Positions 1-8,723 of a stretch of DNA of 40,884 nucleotides are shown one piece after another; the first letter of the stretch is position 1, and each line of letters starts with the position of its first letter. The stretch is taken from positions 1 to 40,884 of the forward strand of contig JAUHYR010000014.1 of assembly GCA_030426475.1 (NCBI GenBank), given 5' to 3'. This DNA is from Bacteroidia bacterium. GTDB lineage: Bacteria; Bacteroidota; Bacteroidia; Flavobacteriales_E; Vicingaceae. Made by a program: the position numbers and the translations under genes. The notes below the pieces were generated by a model that ran no database searches, was not told the origin of the DNA, and worked only from the letters and a program-made list of their open reading frames with translations.

Positions 1-518
1 GTATTTTTGCAATCGTACCAAGCCACAAACTTCTTTACCATATTAACTCCCATTGGAAAGAATTTATCCCATTGAGTACAAGTAGCAGCATCAATTTCTG
101 CAGTTGATGTATTTAATGGTCCAGGCCAATAGTTGTCACCATTAGCTCTAAATGTTGATGCGGCTAATTTTAACTGGCCATTAACATCTTGTCCTCCGAG
201 CCATAAACCCGATGAGTAAATAGCTGTTGACCCAGATGCTTTAGGAACAACATAATCTGCAGTTCCGGTTGCTCTATCTTGAAACATAGTTCCACCGTTT
301 TCAACTCTGGCATCAACATTATTAAAATTTAACCTAATAATTGCCGTAGCAGGACTACATCCGGCAGCAATAACAGGACCTCCACTATTTCCTCCCGGAG
401 CTTCACTGTTAGCATTTTTATTATACCAACCAAATGAATTAATGGTTGAAAAAGCTAGAACAGAAGCCATTATTAACTTAGTTCTTCTCATATTTTGAAT
501 ATTTTTAATTGCTTTCAT
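1..518 (-). CDS. Large exported protein, N-terminal part only (runs off left edge)
   Basis: Open frame from an ATG at 518 down to base 1 with no stop, so only about 172 N-terminal residues are visible. A signal peptide is seen (hydrophobic stretch LIMASVLAFSTINSFG). It is followed by a segment with NNVDARVENGG, then SGLWLGGQDVNGQLKLAAS and a GDNYWPGPL motif. I recall this N-terminal pattern from very large Bacteroidota surface proteins that usually end in a T9SS sorting domain, but that end lies outside the window. An AAAGGAG Shine-Dalgarno-like sequence sits at 526-532, seven bases before the ATG. That is strong for this phylum and supports the start. The gene begins 27 bp after the TonB receptor stop, so the two are probably co-transcribed and may work as receptor and surface partner (inference). 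Exact function unknown. Confidence 0.75.
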   Translation of the reverse strand, partial: MKAIKNIQNMRRTKLIMASVLAFSTINSFGWYNKNANSEAPGGNSGGPVIAAGCSPATAIIRLNFNNVDARVENGGTMFQDRATGTADYVVPKASGSTAIYSSGLWLGGQDVNGQLKLAASTFRANGDNYWPGPLNTSTAEIDAATCTQWDKFFPMGVNMVKKFVAWYDCKN

Positions 519-545
519 AACTAATCTCCTTTAATGAATTAAACA

Positions 546-3500
546 TTAAAAATTTAACATTACTCCAAGTCTAATTCTTCTTGGAAGAGCATACATTGTT
601 GGTTCAGCCATTTTAATTGTATAATAGTCTTTATAAGACTGGATATCAAGCTGTGAGTTTATCTGAGATTGATAAGTAGCTTCTTGCAAGAAACCGTCAT
701 CATCCGGATCCCCAGTTGCTGAGTAGACATTAATAATATTTTGACTATTTAATACATTTAATACTTGTAAATAGACATTAAGAGCAGCTGATTTTCTTTC
801 TTCACCTTCTTTTTCTTTACCAAAATAAACTTCAAAATCTCTATCTAAACGAGCATCCATAGTAAATGTCCATGGTAAATTAGAACCATTTACACTTCCT
901 TCTACTGAATTAGAAGTACGAGAAAATAATCTTGTACCAATAACCCTATCTTTTTTGGTATATGGTGTTCCGGAACCTGCTCTTGAAGTAATATTTAAGC
1001 CTGTATTTTCAAGAATATCTTTTCCAAATAATTTTGGTCCATTGTAATTTTTTCCAGATGCATATCTATAATCACCCACCACTTGTATAGCATGTCTCTG
1101 GTCAATATCAAGTGGAAAGATTGCTCTTAAATTAGGATCTCCTGAGTTAATTAAATTAAGAGCCGATAAGTCCCCTGAACCGGTTCCGCTAGCAAATTGC
1201 AAGGTATAACTAGCCTTTAACCATATGTTTTTAATTCTTCTTAAATCATAAGCTACCGTAGTTCCTTTAATAGTACCAAAGTCTTTATTTCCAAAAGTTC
1301 TATAAGTTACCGGATAAGCACCAACTATTTGGGTTACCTGAACCTGATTTCTCATCTCTCTATAGAATGCGGCAATTTTTAATGATGAGTTACTATTTAA
1401 CTTTTGTTGAAAACCTAACTCATAGTCAATGGTAGTTTGTGGCTTAAGGTTCGGGTTATTGTGAACTACATTTCTACTTGTAATATATTGATAATCAATT
1501 ACATTTAATCTATTTCTTGATGGTGGTCTTTGAGTTAAAATGTCATAGTGTGCAAAGAAAAGGGCTTCATCTGAAATAGGGAACGAGAAAGCAATTCTAG
1601 GCATTACATTAATTTGTGGTTTATAATCTTCGAAAGCCTCAGAAGACAAGTCTGTTTGAGTGCTTTTTTTAGTTGGGTCTAACAACCATGGAGTAATACC
1701 CTTAGCAGTTTCTAAAGTGCTAGGTCCAGTTAATTCTTGCCCTTGAGCATTATACCAAGTATCGCCATTTCTATAGCCAACAATATTGTCTGTACCAGGG
1801 TTATCCACATCACCAACATAAACAACATAATCACCTCCAATGTTTGAAGGGTGTTCGAAATCAACCTCTCCGGCAGTTTTTGTAGGAAATAGTGAATAAC
1901 GGTCTTTTAATACCGGCTGATTAGCATCATATCTATCTACCCTTAAACCTACGTTAAAAATTAAATCATCGAATGAGAATTTATCCTGAATATAAGCAGC
2001 AGTGTATATTGGTTGAAATGCCGGAACATTTCTAGAGAAAACCCCATTTTCATCTGTTTTATTAAAATAATCATCTATAGTTGGATTCCCTTTAATCTTA
2101 TTTCCGGCATAGTCAAACCCAGCATAATCTACTGCGCCATTATTCAGCAACTCATCTGCACTAAAATCAGCAACTTCCCATAAATCTTTCCCATAAGAGT
2201 CAAAATCAATCCAATCGGTACCATCAACAGCAAGCCCTAACTTTTCCCTGATATTCTTTGAAAACTCAGATTGAGATGATTCATCATATAGCCTTTCAAA
2301 ATCATAATAGAAATTATTGCCATTTGCATATATAATGGTGTATTGACTTTCATCTAATTGTTCAATATGACTATTTACAATATTTCTTCCAACAGTCCAA
2401 AGCCCTACTGGCGCTAAGCTATAAAATTTATCATTTCGTTGTTCATACTCAAAACCAATTTGAACAGCATGGTTTTTTATATCTGCAGAACCAGAAGCAG
2501 TTACTCTAAATTGAGAGTTATTGTCTTTATAGTAGTTGTTTCTAATATATCCTGCAGGAGACCACATATCATATATATTAAAAGGGAATCCACCATTTAA
2601 TATACCGCCACCTTGTTGAACATCTATAGCAGTTTCATAATTACCCGGTATAATTAAATTTCCGTTTTCATCTTTATATAGGTCGTAATATACCTTATTA
2701 TAATTAGATAAATATGGATTATTTATGCTATCATATTCATACATATAACTTAATTGATTAAATCCATTATGAAACCACCCACTTCTAATTGAACCATCAG
2801 GTAATTGATAATTACTTCTGTATTCATAAGAATTTTCAAAGTCTGAGTAAAACTTTCCCACATACCCATAAGCAGCATAATCATCTTTAAACCTTGAGCT
2901 TTGGACAGTAGTTTTACTGTTTGTATAATCTACTTGAAATGACACATATGCATTTTTAATCGTAGAAGCATCTTCTTCACCACCAGTTGAATTAGCAAAC
3001 CTTTGAGTAAACCTACCATAAACTCGCCAATCTTGGTCAATCTGTTGGGGATTGTTCTCATAATTCATTAATGAGAAAGCACCTCCAGAGCCAGTATTGG
3101 AAGAAGTAGTTCTTACATATTGGTTACCATTGTTATATAGGTAAGTCCCTCCAAATGTTAAATTAATGTTCTCAGTTGTTTTAACATCAATTTTTGCTTG
3201 TAAGTTAATACCTTTACTTTGAACATTTTGTCGTGCTTTTACCTTTTCAAAATCATCTGTGTGTAGGAATTCTGCGTTTCTAAATGTACCTGAACCTAAA
3301 CCAGATGGTCTTAGAGGTGTTTCGGTGATATCTGCTAAAACACTATCTCTGATTTTCCAGTCCCCTATAGCTGAAGGTCTAGGGTCAAGTTGATAAAATA
3401 ATTCACCTGATAGAAAGAAACCTAATAATGGGTCAGTTTTTTTACCTGCTGTATCTTTTTTCATTAAGAGGGGCCCTGCAACATTAAATCCTAATAAATT

Positions 3501-4274
3501 ATATCCATAAGCATCAAGACCATAAGATTTACCTTTAATAGGAACTCCTGAGGATAATAACTCAATACCTCCAAAATATTCTCTAGAAGGTCCTCTTGTA
3601 GTAATACTTACAACACCACCCGTTGCATCACCATAGTTGGCAGGAACACCACCAGTAACAACTTTAACTTCCGATATAGCTGATTGTGGTAACCTTGAAC
3701 TACCTCTAACCTTAACTCCATCAATAAATGTATTAGAAGCATCTCCTCTTGATCCTCTAATATTTAAACTACCGCTACCATCATCCTGAGTAAATACTCC
3801 ACCAACGGTTGCTGCAACTGAAGCAGCAGACCTCCCCGGCATTTTTGCAATTTCATCTCTCGTTAATGTTCCACCAGAAGATGTTTGATCTTTACTAATT
3901 AAAGGAACTTCATATTCTACTACTTCAAATGCCTCTAAGTCAACTCCACCTTCACTAAGATTTACGTCTAGGAAAGTAGCTTTATCAGCATTGATAATGA
4001 CACCATTATATTGTTTGTTATCATAACCTATATAGGAAGCTTGAACAACATAAGTTCCTGGAGTAATGGGTTTAATAGAATACTTTCCGTCAAAATCAGT
4101 TGTTGCAAAAGCTACCTGATTACCATTCAACAATACTACTACGTTGGCAAAGGGTAAGGCTTCTCCGCTTTTAGCGTCTTTTACCTTCCCTCTTAATTCT
4201 CCTTGTCCTACTTGAGCTGATGCAGAAAAAGCAATAGCTCCTACAATAAATGATGTAATAATTCGTTTTATCAT
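546..4274 (-). CDS. TonB-dependent outer membrane receptor with CarboxypepD_reg-like domain
   Basis: About 1242 residues from the chosen ATG at 4274. An in-frame ATG at 4319 exists, but the signal peptide (MIKRIITSFIVGAIAFSASA) begins at the second Met, so I use that one. After the signal peptide comes a carboxypeptidase-regulatory-like beta-sandwich (GELRGKVKDAKSGEALPFAN, then DGKYSIKPITPGTYVV). A plug domain follows (LNIRGSRGDASNTFIDGVKV, GGVPANYGDATGGVVSI), then a long beta-barrel ending in an aromatic C-terminus (GVMLNF), typical of outer membrane proteins. It should move an unknown substrate across the outer membrane using TonB energy. No SusD gene follows. Instead an exported protein gene starts 27 bp downstream, so this is not a classical SusC/SusD pair. 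A LytTR-type repeat lies about 155 bp upstream of the start. Substrate cannot be read from sequence. Confidence 0.9.
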   Translation of the reverse strand: MIKRIITSFIVGAIAFSASAQVGQGELRGKVKDAKSGEALPFANVVVLLNGNQVAFATTDFDGKYSIKPITPGTYVVQASYIGYDNKQYNGVIINADKATFLDVNLSEGGVDLEAFEVVEYEVPLISKDQTSSGGTLTRDEIAKMPGRSAASVAATVGGVFTQDDGSGSLNIRGSRGDASNTFIDGVKVRGSSRLPQSAISEVKVVTGGVPANYGDATGGVVSITTRGPSREYFGGIELLSSGVPIKGKSYGLDAYGYNLLGFNVAGPLLMKKDTAGKKTDPLLGFFLSGELFYQLDPRPSAIGDWKIRDSVLADITETPLRPSGLGSGTFRNAEFLHTDDFEKVKARQNVQSKGINLQAKIDVKTTENINLTFGGTYLYNNGNQYVRTTSSNTGSGGAFSLMNYENNPQQIDQDWRVYGRFTQRFANSTGGEEDASTIKNAYVSFQVDYTNSKTTVQSSRFKDDYAAYGYVGKFYSDFENSYEYRSNYQLPDGSIRSGWFHNGFNQLSYMYEYDSINNPYLSNYNKVYYDLYKDENGNLIIPGNYETAIDVQQGGGILNGGFPFNIYDMWSPAGYIRNNYYKDNNSQFRVTASGSADIKNHAVQIGFEYEQRNDKFYSLAPVGLWTVGRNIVNSHIEQLDESQYTIIYANGNNFYYDFERLYDESSQSEFSKNIREKLGLAVDGTDWIDFDSYGKDLWEVADFSADELLNNGAVDYAGFDYAGNKIKGNPTIDDYFNKTDENGVFSRNVPAFQPIYTAAYIQDKFSFDDLIFNVGLRVDRYDANQPVLKDRYSLFPTKTAGEVDFEHPSNIGGDYVVYVGDVDNPGTDNIVGYRNGDTWYNAQGQELTGPSTLETAKGITPWLLDPTKKSTQTDLSSEAFEDYKPQINVMPRIAFSFPISDEALFFAHYDILTQRPPSRNRLNVIDYQYITSRNVVHNNPNLKPQTTIDYELGFQQKLNSNSSLKIAAFYREMRNQVQVTQIVGAYPVTYRTFGNKDFGTIKGTTVAYDLRRIKNIWLKASYTLQFASGTGSGDLSALNLINSGDPNLRAIFPLDIDQRHAIQVVGDYRYASGKNYNGPKLFGKDILENTGLNITSRAGSGTPYTKKDRVIGTRLFSRTSNSVEGSVNGSNLPWTFTMDARLDRDFEVYFGKEKEGEERKSAALNVYLQVLNVLNSQNIINVYSATGDPDDDGFLQEATYQSQINSQLDIQSYKDYYTIKMAEPTMYALPRRIRLGVMLNF

Positions 4275-4428
4275 AATACCGAAAGATTTGTTAGTATGTG
4301 CGATTTTTAGCAAGGGCATAAAGGTATAAAATTATAGTTCTTATTTGCAAAATTTATTTTGGCTTATTCTTGCCACTTTAACTACCCTAAAATTACAGGG
4401 AAAGAAATGTTAAAAAAAGTGAAATCTA

Positions 4429-4458
4429 ATTAACGGTCGGTTTTTGTTAACTAACGGT
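4429..4458 (-). promoter_or_regulatory. Candidate LytTR-family binding site (two 9-bp direct repeats)
   Basis: On the minus strand ACCGTTAGT (4450-4458) is followed, after exactly 12 bp, by ACCGTTAAT (4429-4437). Both fit the published LytTR/AgrA 9-mer consensus [TA][AC][CA]GTTN[AG][TG] at every position, and LytTR sites are normally two such repeats spaced 12-13 bp apart. The site lies between the terminator of the acidic lipoprotein gene and the TonB receptor start at 4274, so it can only plausibly serve the receptor. Two LytTR regulators are encoded at 7893-9518. That one of them binds here is inference. Confidence 0.6.
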
Positions 4459-4481
4459 TTTTGAGACAAATTATAAGAAAT

Positions 4482-4513
4482 AAAAAAAGGTGCTAAATTT
4501 TAGCACCTTTTTT
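4482..4513 (-). terminator. Rho-independent terminator, possibly bidirectional
   Basis: A 9-bp perfect stem (GGTGCTAAA at 4489-4497 with TTTAGCACC at 4499-4507) is flanked by A7 on the left and T6 on the right. On the minus strand this gives stem then a U-tract, 18 bp after the stop of the acidic lipoprotein gene. The flanking tracts let it work in both directions, but no plus-strand gene reads into it. Confidence 0.85.
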
Positions 4514-4530
4514 AAATATATTATACAAAA

Positions 4531-4857
4531 TTATTTATTTCTAGAGTCATTATCATCATCGTCTTCTTTTTCATCACCACCAATCACAGACCCTGGACCA
4601 TTATCTTCACCTTTAATGATTTTTTTTCCGTTGTTATCTCCCGATGAGTCATTATCATCGTCCTCTTCTTTTTCATCACCACCAATTACTGAACCCGGAC
4701 CGTTATCACCTTCATTAAGAATGTTTGATGTCCTATTATATTCAGCCTCAGAGGTAGATGAACTACCCTTATCACATTTAGGAGCTATAAGTTCTTGTTT
4801 GGTACAAGAGCTTATTAAGATGATTAAAAACGCTGATATGTATGTTATAAACTTCAT
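4531..4857 (-). CDS. Small acidic lipoprotein with a duplicated module
   Basis: 108 residues. The N-terminus is a lipoprotein signal peptide with lipobox LISSC, lipidated Cys at residue 18. The mature part is strongly acidic (by my count 25 Asp/Glu against 11 Lys/Arg). It carries two copies of a module reading DNGPGSVIGGDEKE followed by a run of Asp and NDS. The last copy ends the protein. No known catalytic motif. It resembles the many short acidic lipoproteins of Bacteroidota for which no function is known. It has a consensus promoter just upstream and a clear terminator downstream, so it is a single-gene unit sitting between the sensor kinase gene and the LytTR-type repeat. Acidic repeats could bind cations or basic partners (inference only). 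Confidence 0.75.
   Translation of the reverse strand: MKFITYISAFLIILISSCTKQELIAPKCDKGSSSTSEAEYNRTSNILNEGDNGPGSVIGGDEKEEDDDNDSSGDNNGKKIIKGEDNGPGSVIGGDEKEDDDDNDSRNK
4544..4710 (-). repeat. Internal duplication in the acidic lipoprotein gene
   Basis: Two copies of about 65 bp, at 4544-4611 and 4646-4710, encode the same peptide module (DNGPGSVIGGDEKE plus acidic tail). They are separated by a short stretch encoding SGDNNGKKIIKG. The copies differ mainly at third codon positions, which suggests an old duplication kept by selection on the protein rather than a recent slippage event. Confidence 0.7.
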
Positions 4858-4868
4858 AGTTTAGTTAA

Positions 4869-4899
4869 CAAATGTACTTGTTTTTTATGAAATTACAAA
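4869..4899 (-). promoter_or_regulatory. Bacteroidota-type promoter for the acidic lipoprotein
   Basis: On the minus strand TTTG (4896-4899), exactly 19 bp, then TACATTTG (4869-4876). This matches the Bacteroidota housekeeping consensus TTTG-N19-TAnnTTTG fully. The ATG at 4857 follows 11 bp after the -7 element, so the predicted 5' leader is only a few bases. Confidence 0.75.
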
Positions 4900-4907
4900 C
4901 TTTTTTG

Positions 4908-7877
4908 TTAGAATTGTTTATAAGCAACAATAATTTCCACTTTAGTCCCTAAAACTTTATCACCCTCTTTAATTTCTTGAGGACCAATTATTTCTAAAGG
5001 TTTGTTGGTCATTTCAGCAATTAATTTTAGCCTATTTTTTGTAATGTTCATGCCTTTTGATACGTGATCTGAACTTTTTTGTTGCTTATTTTTCATGCTT
5101 TCTTCAATACCAATACCGTCATCAATTATTTCAAATTTTATAAGCTCATTATTAATCATACTAACTCTGATTGCAATGTTTCCTTTTTCATTTTTTGGTA
5201 AAATTCCATGCCATATTGAATTTTCTACAAATGGTTGAAGTAACATTGCCGGAATTTTTATTTGCTCAGATACAATAGACTTGTCAATATCTATTGTATA
5301 ATCAAACTTATCGGTAAATCTCATTTTTTCTAATTTGAGATATAAAGATAATCGGTCTATTTCTTCTTCAAGAGTAACGGTATTTGATTCACTACTGTCT
5401 AGATTTTTACGAATTAGTTTTGCAAAACTTGATAAATATAAGTTGGCAGATTTTCTATCTTGAGTATTGATATAATACTGTATAGAGTTGAGTGAATTAA
5501 AAATAAAATGTCTATTCATGCTTGAATTGAGTGTTTGCTGTTCTAAAGCAAGCATTTTAGATCTGTAATATAGTTGCTGGGTATGCTCTTTTTGCCTGCG
5601 AGCTTTTTTTCTGAATGAATAGATGCTGAATAAAATGGATAGACAAAAAATTGCAGAAATAGAAATAAACCACCAGGTTAAATAATAGGGTGTTAAAATT
5701 GTGAAAGGAAATTTAGCTTCAGAGAATGTTCTAAAATCATTTACCGAAGAAATAACTTTAAAAGTGTACTTTCCATGAGGTAGATTTGAGTAGGTGGCTG
5801 TATTTATGTCGGTAACGGGAAGCCATCCTTCATCGAGTCCCTCTAACATAAATTTATACTGAACCTTATCAGGTCCTGAATGATAAATACCAATAAAATC
5901 AAAAGACAAATAGTTTTGCTTGAAGTTAAGTTTTAAATTCATGGGTAATCCCAAGCTATCTTGTTGAAAGTTTGACCATGAGTTATCTTCTAAAAAAAGC
6001 CTCACATTTCTGATTGATAATATAGGAGCTGATAGATTACTCTTAAACTTTGTATTTGAAAATTTTACTAATCCTTTACTCGTTCCGGCCCAGAGATTAT
6101 TTTCTACATCTATATATACGGCATTTTGATTACACTCTAAGCTCGGAAGTCCATCTTGTTTAGTGAAATGCATAGCCTCAGTAAGGTTGTTTATATAAAG
6201 CTCAGATAAACTAAGTTGGAAAACACCATTATTGGTTCCAATCCACAGACTGTTGTCAGACGTATCAAATTTTAGAAACACAATTTGTTTTGACCTGAGG
6301 TCATTTGAAAATTTAATTTCACTAAACTTATCATCCTTGAATAAAAACAATCCCTGATCTGTTCCAACCCATAAGTTTTTACTATGGTCTTTTTCGATAC
6401 AAAACGCTTTGGTGAATGGTGTATTTTTTTTAATAAATTCTTTGGTGGATTTATCTAGACAATATACTCCGTTTGAGGTGGCAAACCAAAACGTATTTTT
6501 ATAATTAATGATACTTCTAACACTTTCGCCAATAGAATTTTTTCCGCTAGGAAAGTTAATGATGCTGTCATTTTCAGTTATGATTGATACTCCCTCTAAT
6601 GTTCCTAACCAAATATCTCCATTGGTGTCTTCATTAATTGTCCACACTTTTTTTGATAGTAGTCCTTTATCCGTTGAAATAGTTTTGATTTTATTTTCAT
6701 GAAATATTGAAACTCCGTCAGAGGTTGCAATCCAAACTCTATTTCTAGAGTCATTATAAATATACCACACAGTATTGTTTGATAGTCCGTTCGATGTAGT
6801 GTAGTTTATTACGCTTTCATTTTCATTACTTTTTTGAACTACTCCGTTGCCATAAGTTCCTATCCAATAGTTTTTTTTATTATCTTGAGTGATACTCATG
6901 ACAATGTCAGAAGGCAGTAGGTCTTTCTGAGAAAAATAGGTTATTCTATCAGATGTAAATTTTAAAATACCGCTTCCATCAGTTCCAAACCAAATATTTC
7001 CCTCTCTATCTTCAAAAATGACTTTTACATTATCATTCACCATTCCATCGTTAATGGTATATGTTGAAATATTGTTGTTAGATATTTTGGAAACACCACT
7101 TTTTGATGCTACCCAAATTTGGTTTTTAGAATCAGAAATTAACCATCTTACTTGCTCGTTGCACAATCCATCTTCGGTAGATAAATTTTTAACAAAATCA
7201 TTACCTACTTGGTATATGCCATTCCCAAATGTTGATAATATAAACTCATTATTCTGTTCAGTAATTTTTGAGAAATTTTGATTAGGTAGATTGTTAAATA
7301 CTCGTATAAATGTGGAATCACTTTTAAGTTTAAATACTCCGTTTTTAGTTATGAAATATAAATCATTGTTTTTAGAGCTATATATGTCTCGTACATGTAA
7401 ATTGGTTATTCCATGTTTTTGATTGTAATATATAAAGCTGTTGTCTTTAAATTGGCATACACCTTCTTCCGTGCCTACCCATAATGAATTATTGTGCTCA
7501 GCAATGGAAATAATAAAGTTGTTTGATAGCTGATTAGGTAGTGGAAAGTTGGTAAAACCTTTTCCGTTGAATTTACTTAAGTATCCTATCGTTCCAATCC
7601 AAATGTTTCCTTGCTTGTCTTTAAAAAGAGAGGTTATTTGATTATCGGGCAATCCGTTTTCTGTAAAAAAATTCTGAAAACTTTTACCGTCAAATCTACT
7701 GAGCCCACTTCTTGTGCCAATCCATAGATATCCTAAATTTCCTTGAGTTATGGCCGTTACCTGAGATTGTGCTAGTCCGTCTTCAACATTGTAATTTATA
7801 AAATTATACTGTTGTGCTTCGGAGAAACAGACAGATAAAAGAAAACTATATAGAAACAAATACTTTAGCCAATTCAT
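4908..7877 (-). CDS. Reg_prop sensor histidine kinase of the LytS (His_kinase) type
   Basis: 989 residues. N-terminal signal peptide (KYLFLYSFLLSVCFSEAQ), then about 13 Reg_prop motifs of the LWIGT..GLSRF type (for example NLGYLWIGTRSGLSRFDG, REGNIWFGTDGSGILKF), enough for two seven-bladed periplasmic propellers. A Y_Y_Y domain follows (KFMLEGLDEGW, LPHGKYTFKV). One membrane helix is at about 743-763, then a short coiled coil. The kinase part has the phospho-acceptor motif HFIFNSLNSIQ with His790, an N-box Asn near 886 (FVENSIWHG) and DDGIGI at 919-924. The residue before the His is Arg rather than the more usual Pro. It is not a hybrid HTCS: there is no receiver or AraC domain. It starts 15 bp after the stop of the LytTR regulator gene, so kinase and regulators are one operon. 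Ligand unknown. Confidence 0.9.
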   Translation of the reverse strand: MNWLKYLFLYSFLLSVCFSEAQQYNFINYNVEDGLAQSQVTAITQGNLGYLWIGTRSGLSRFDGKSFQNFFTENGLPDNQITSLFKDKQGNIWIGTIGYLSKFNGKGFTNFPLPNQLSNNFIISIAEHNNSLWVGTEEGVCQFKDNSFIYYNQKHGITNLHVRDIYSSKNNDLYFITKNGVFKLKSDSTFIRVFNNLPNQNFSKITEQNNEFILSTFGNGIYQVGNDFVKNLSTEDGLCNEQVRWLISDSKNQIWVASKSGVSKISNNNISTYTINDGMVNDNVKVIFEDREGNIWFGTDGSGILKFTSDRITYFSQKDLLPSDIVMSITQDNKKNYWIGTYGNGVVQKSNENESVINYTTSNGLSNNTVWYIYNDSRNRVWIATSDGVSIFHENKIKTISTDKGLLSKKVWTINEDTNGDIWLGTLEGVSIITENDSIINFPSGKNSIGESVRSIINYKNTFWFATSNGVYCLDKSTKEFIKKNTPFTKAFCIEKDHSKNLWVGTDQGLFLFKDDKFSEIKFSNDLRSKQIVFLKFDTSDNSLWIGTNNGVFQLSLSELYINNLTEAMHFTKQDGLPSLECNQNAVYIDVENNLWAGTSKGLVKFSNTKFKSNLSAPILSIRNVRLFLEDNSWSNFQQDSLGLPMNLKLNFKQNYLSFDFIGIYHSGPDKVQYKFMLEGLDEGWLPVTDINTATYSNLPHGKYTFKVISSVNDFRTFSEAKFPFTILTPYYLTWWFISISAIFCLSILFSIYSFRKKARRQKEHTQQLYYRSKMLALEQQTLNSSMNRHFIFNSLNSIQYYINTQDRKSANLYLSSFAKLIRKNLDSSESNTVTLEEEIDRLSLYLKLEKMRFTDKFDYTIDIDKSIVSEQIKIPAMLLQPFVENSIWHGILPKNEKGNIAIRVSMINNELIKFEIIDDGIGIEESMKNKQQKSSDHVSKGMNITKNRLKLIAEMTNKPLEIIGPQEIKEGDKVLGTKVEIIVAYKQF

Positions 7878-7892
7878 TATGGCAAATGTAGC

Positions 7893-8645
7893 TTAAAGTA
7901 CATTGATATGCTCTAAAAAATCACTTAGCTTTCTTCTTGAAACAGGAATTTTACTCCCATCAGACATAATGGCAATATTGCCATCGTTTCTGGAAAACTC
8001 TGAAAGGTGAGATGAAAAATTTATAATATGAGACTTATGAACACGCATAAATTTAGATTGGTCAAGAATTTCCTCAAATGATTTTATGTTTTTACTACTC
8101 ATCAGCTTTCTGTTATTAGTTAAGTACACTTTTGTATAACTTTCATCGGCCTCTAAGTGAATAATGTCTTCGGGTTTTATAATAATGTACCCGCTACTTG
8201 AAGGAATTCCTATGGTTTGGTTTTTTCCGGAAACTGTTTCATGAATTAATGCTTTAATTTCATTAACGGAGGGAGTTGAAGTGTTACTTTCTTTACTTTT
8301 TGCAATACGTTGAATAGTCTCTGTTACAGCATCAATATCAATTGGTTTCTCTAAATAGTTAAAGGCGTTTGCCTTAAATGCTTGAAGAGCGTACTCATTA
8401 TGTGCTGTGGTAAATACCACTGAAAAGTTTCGGTTTTCAATACTATCTAAAAATGCAAACCCGTCTTCCTTTGGCATTTTTATATCTAAAAATACAATGT
8501 CAGGGTTAAAATCAATTACTTTTTGTCGAGCTTCTTGCGCTGATTCAGCAGTTTCAATAGCATCAATTTCAGTGCAATAGTCTTCTAAAATCATTTTTAA
8601 ATTTTCACGACAGTTAAATTCATCATCAACAATAAGTGCTCTCAT
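7893..8645 (-). CDS. LytTR-family response regulator, adjacent to the kinase gene
   Basis: 250 residues. Receiver domain at about 1-115 with acidic pair Asp7/Asp8, phospho-acceptor Asp54 (VFLDIKMP), Thr80 and Lys100 (LEKP). LytTR DNA-binding domain at about 145-245 (IIHLEADESYTKVYL, FMRVHKSHIINF, IPVSRRKL). It is expected to accept phosphate from the LytS-type kinase encoded 15 bp downstream and to bind paired 9-bp repeats. A second regulator of the same type lies upstream with a 78-bp gap, in which I see no clear promoter or terminator. Candidate target: the repeat at 4429-4458. Confidence 0.93.
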   Translation of the reverse strand: MRALIVDDEFNCRENLKMILEDYCTEIDAIETAESAQEARQKVIDFNPDIVFLDIKMPKEDGFAFLDSIENRNFSVVFTTAHNEYALQAFKANAFNYLEKPIDIDAVTETIQRIAKSKESNTSTPSVNEIKALIHETVSGKNQTIGIPSSSGYIIIKPEDIIHLEADESYTKVYLTNNRKLMSSKNIKSFEEILDQSKFMRVHKSHIINFSSHLSEFSRNDGNIAIMSDGSKIPVSRRKLSDFLEHINVL

Positions 8646-8723
8646 AGTAGTAAATTTTGAACCAATTTAACTAAATCTATTTTGGGTATCAATAAATTTA
8701 TATTGAGCGTACTCTTTTTTTGA

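Noticed and set aside
4490-4864. Plus-strand open frame rich in Ser and Pro opposite the acidic lipoprotein
   Set aside because: It mirrors the duplicated Asp/Glu-coding repeats; the minus-strand frame has signal peptide, promoter and terminator.
4908-7877. Hybrid two-component system (HTCS) call for the propeller kinase
   Set aside because: No receiver or AraC domain at the C-terminus; the kinase is of the LytS type.
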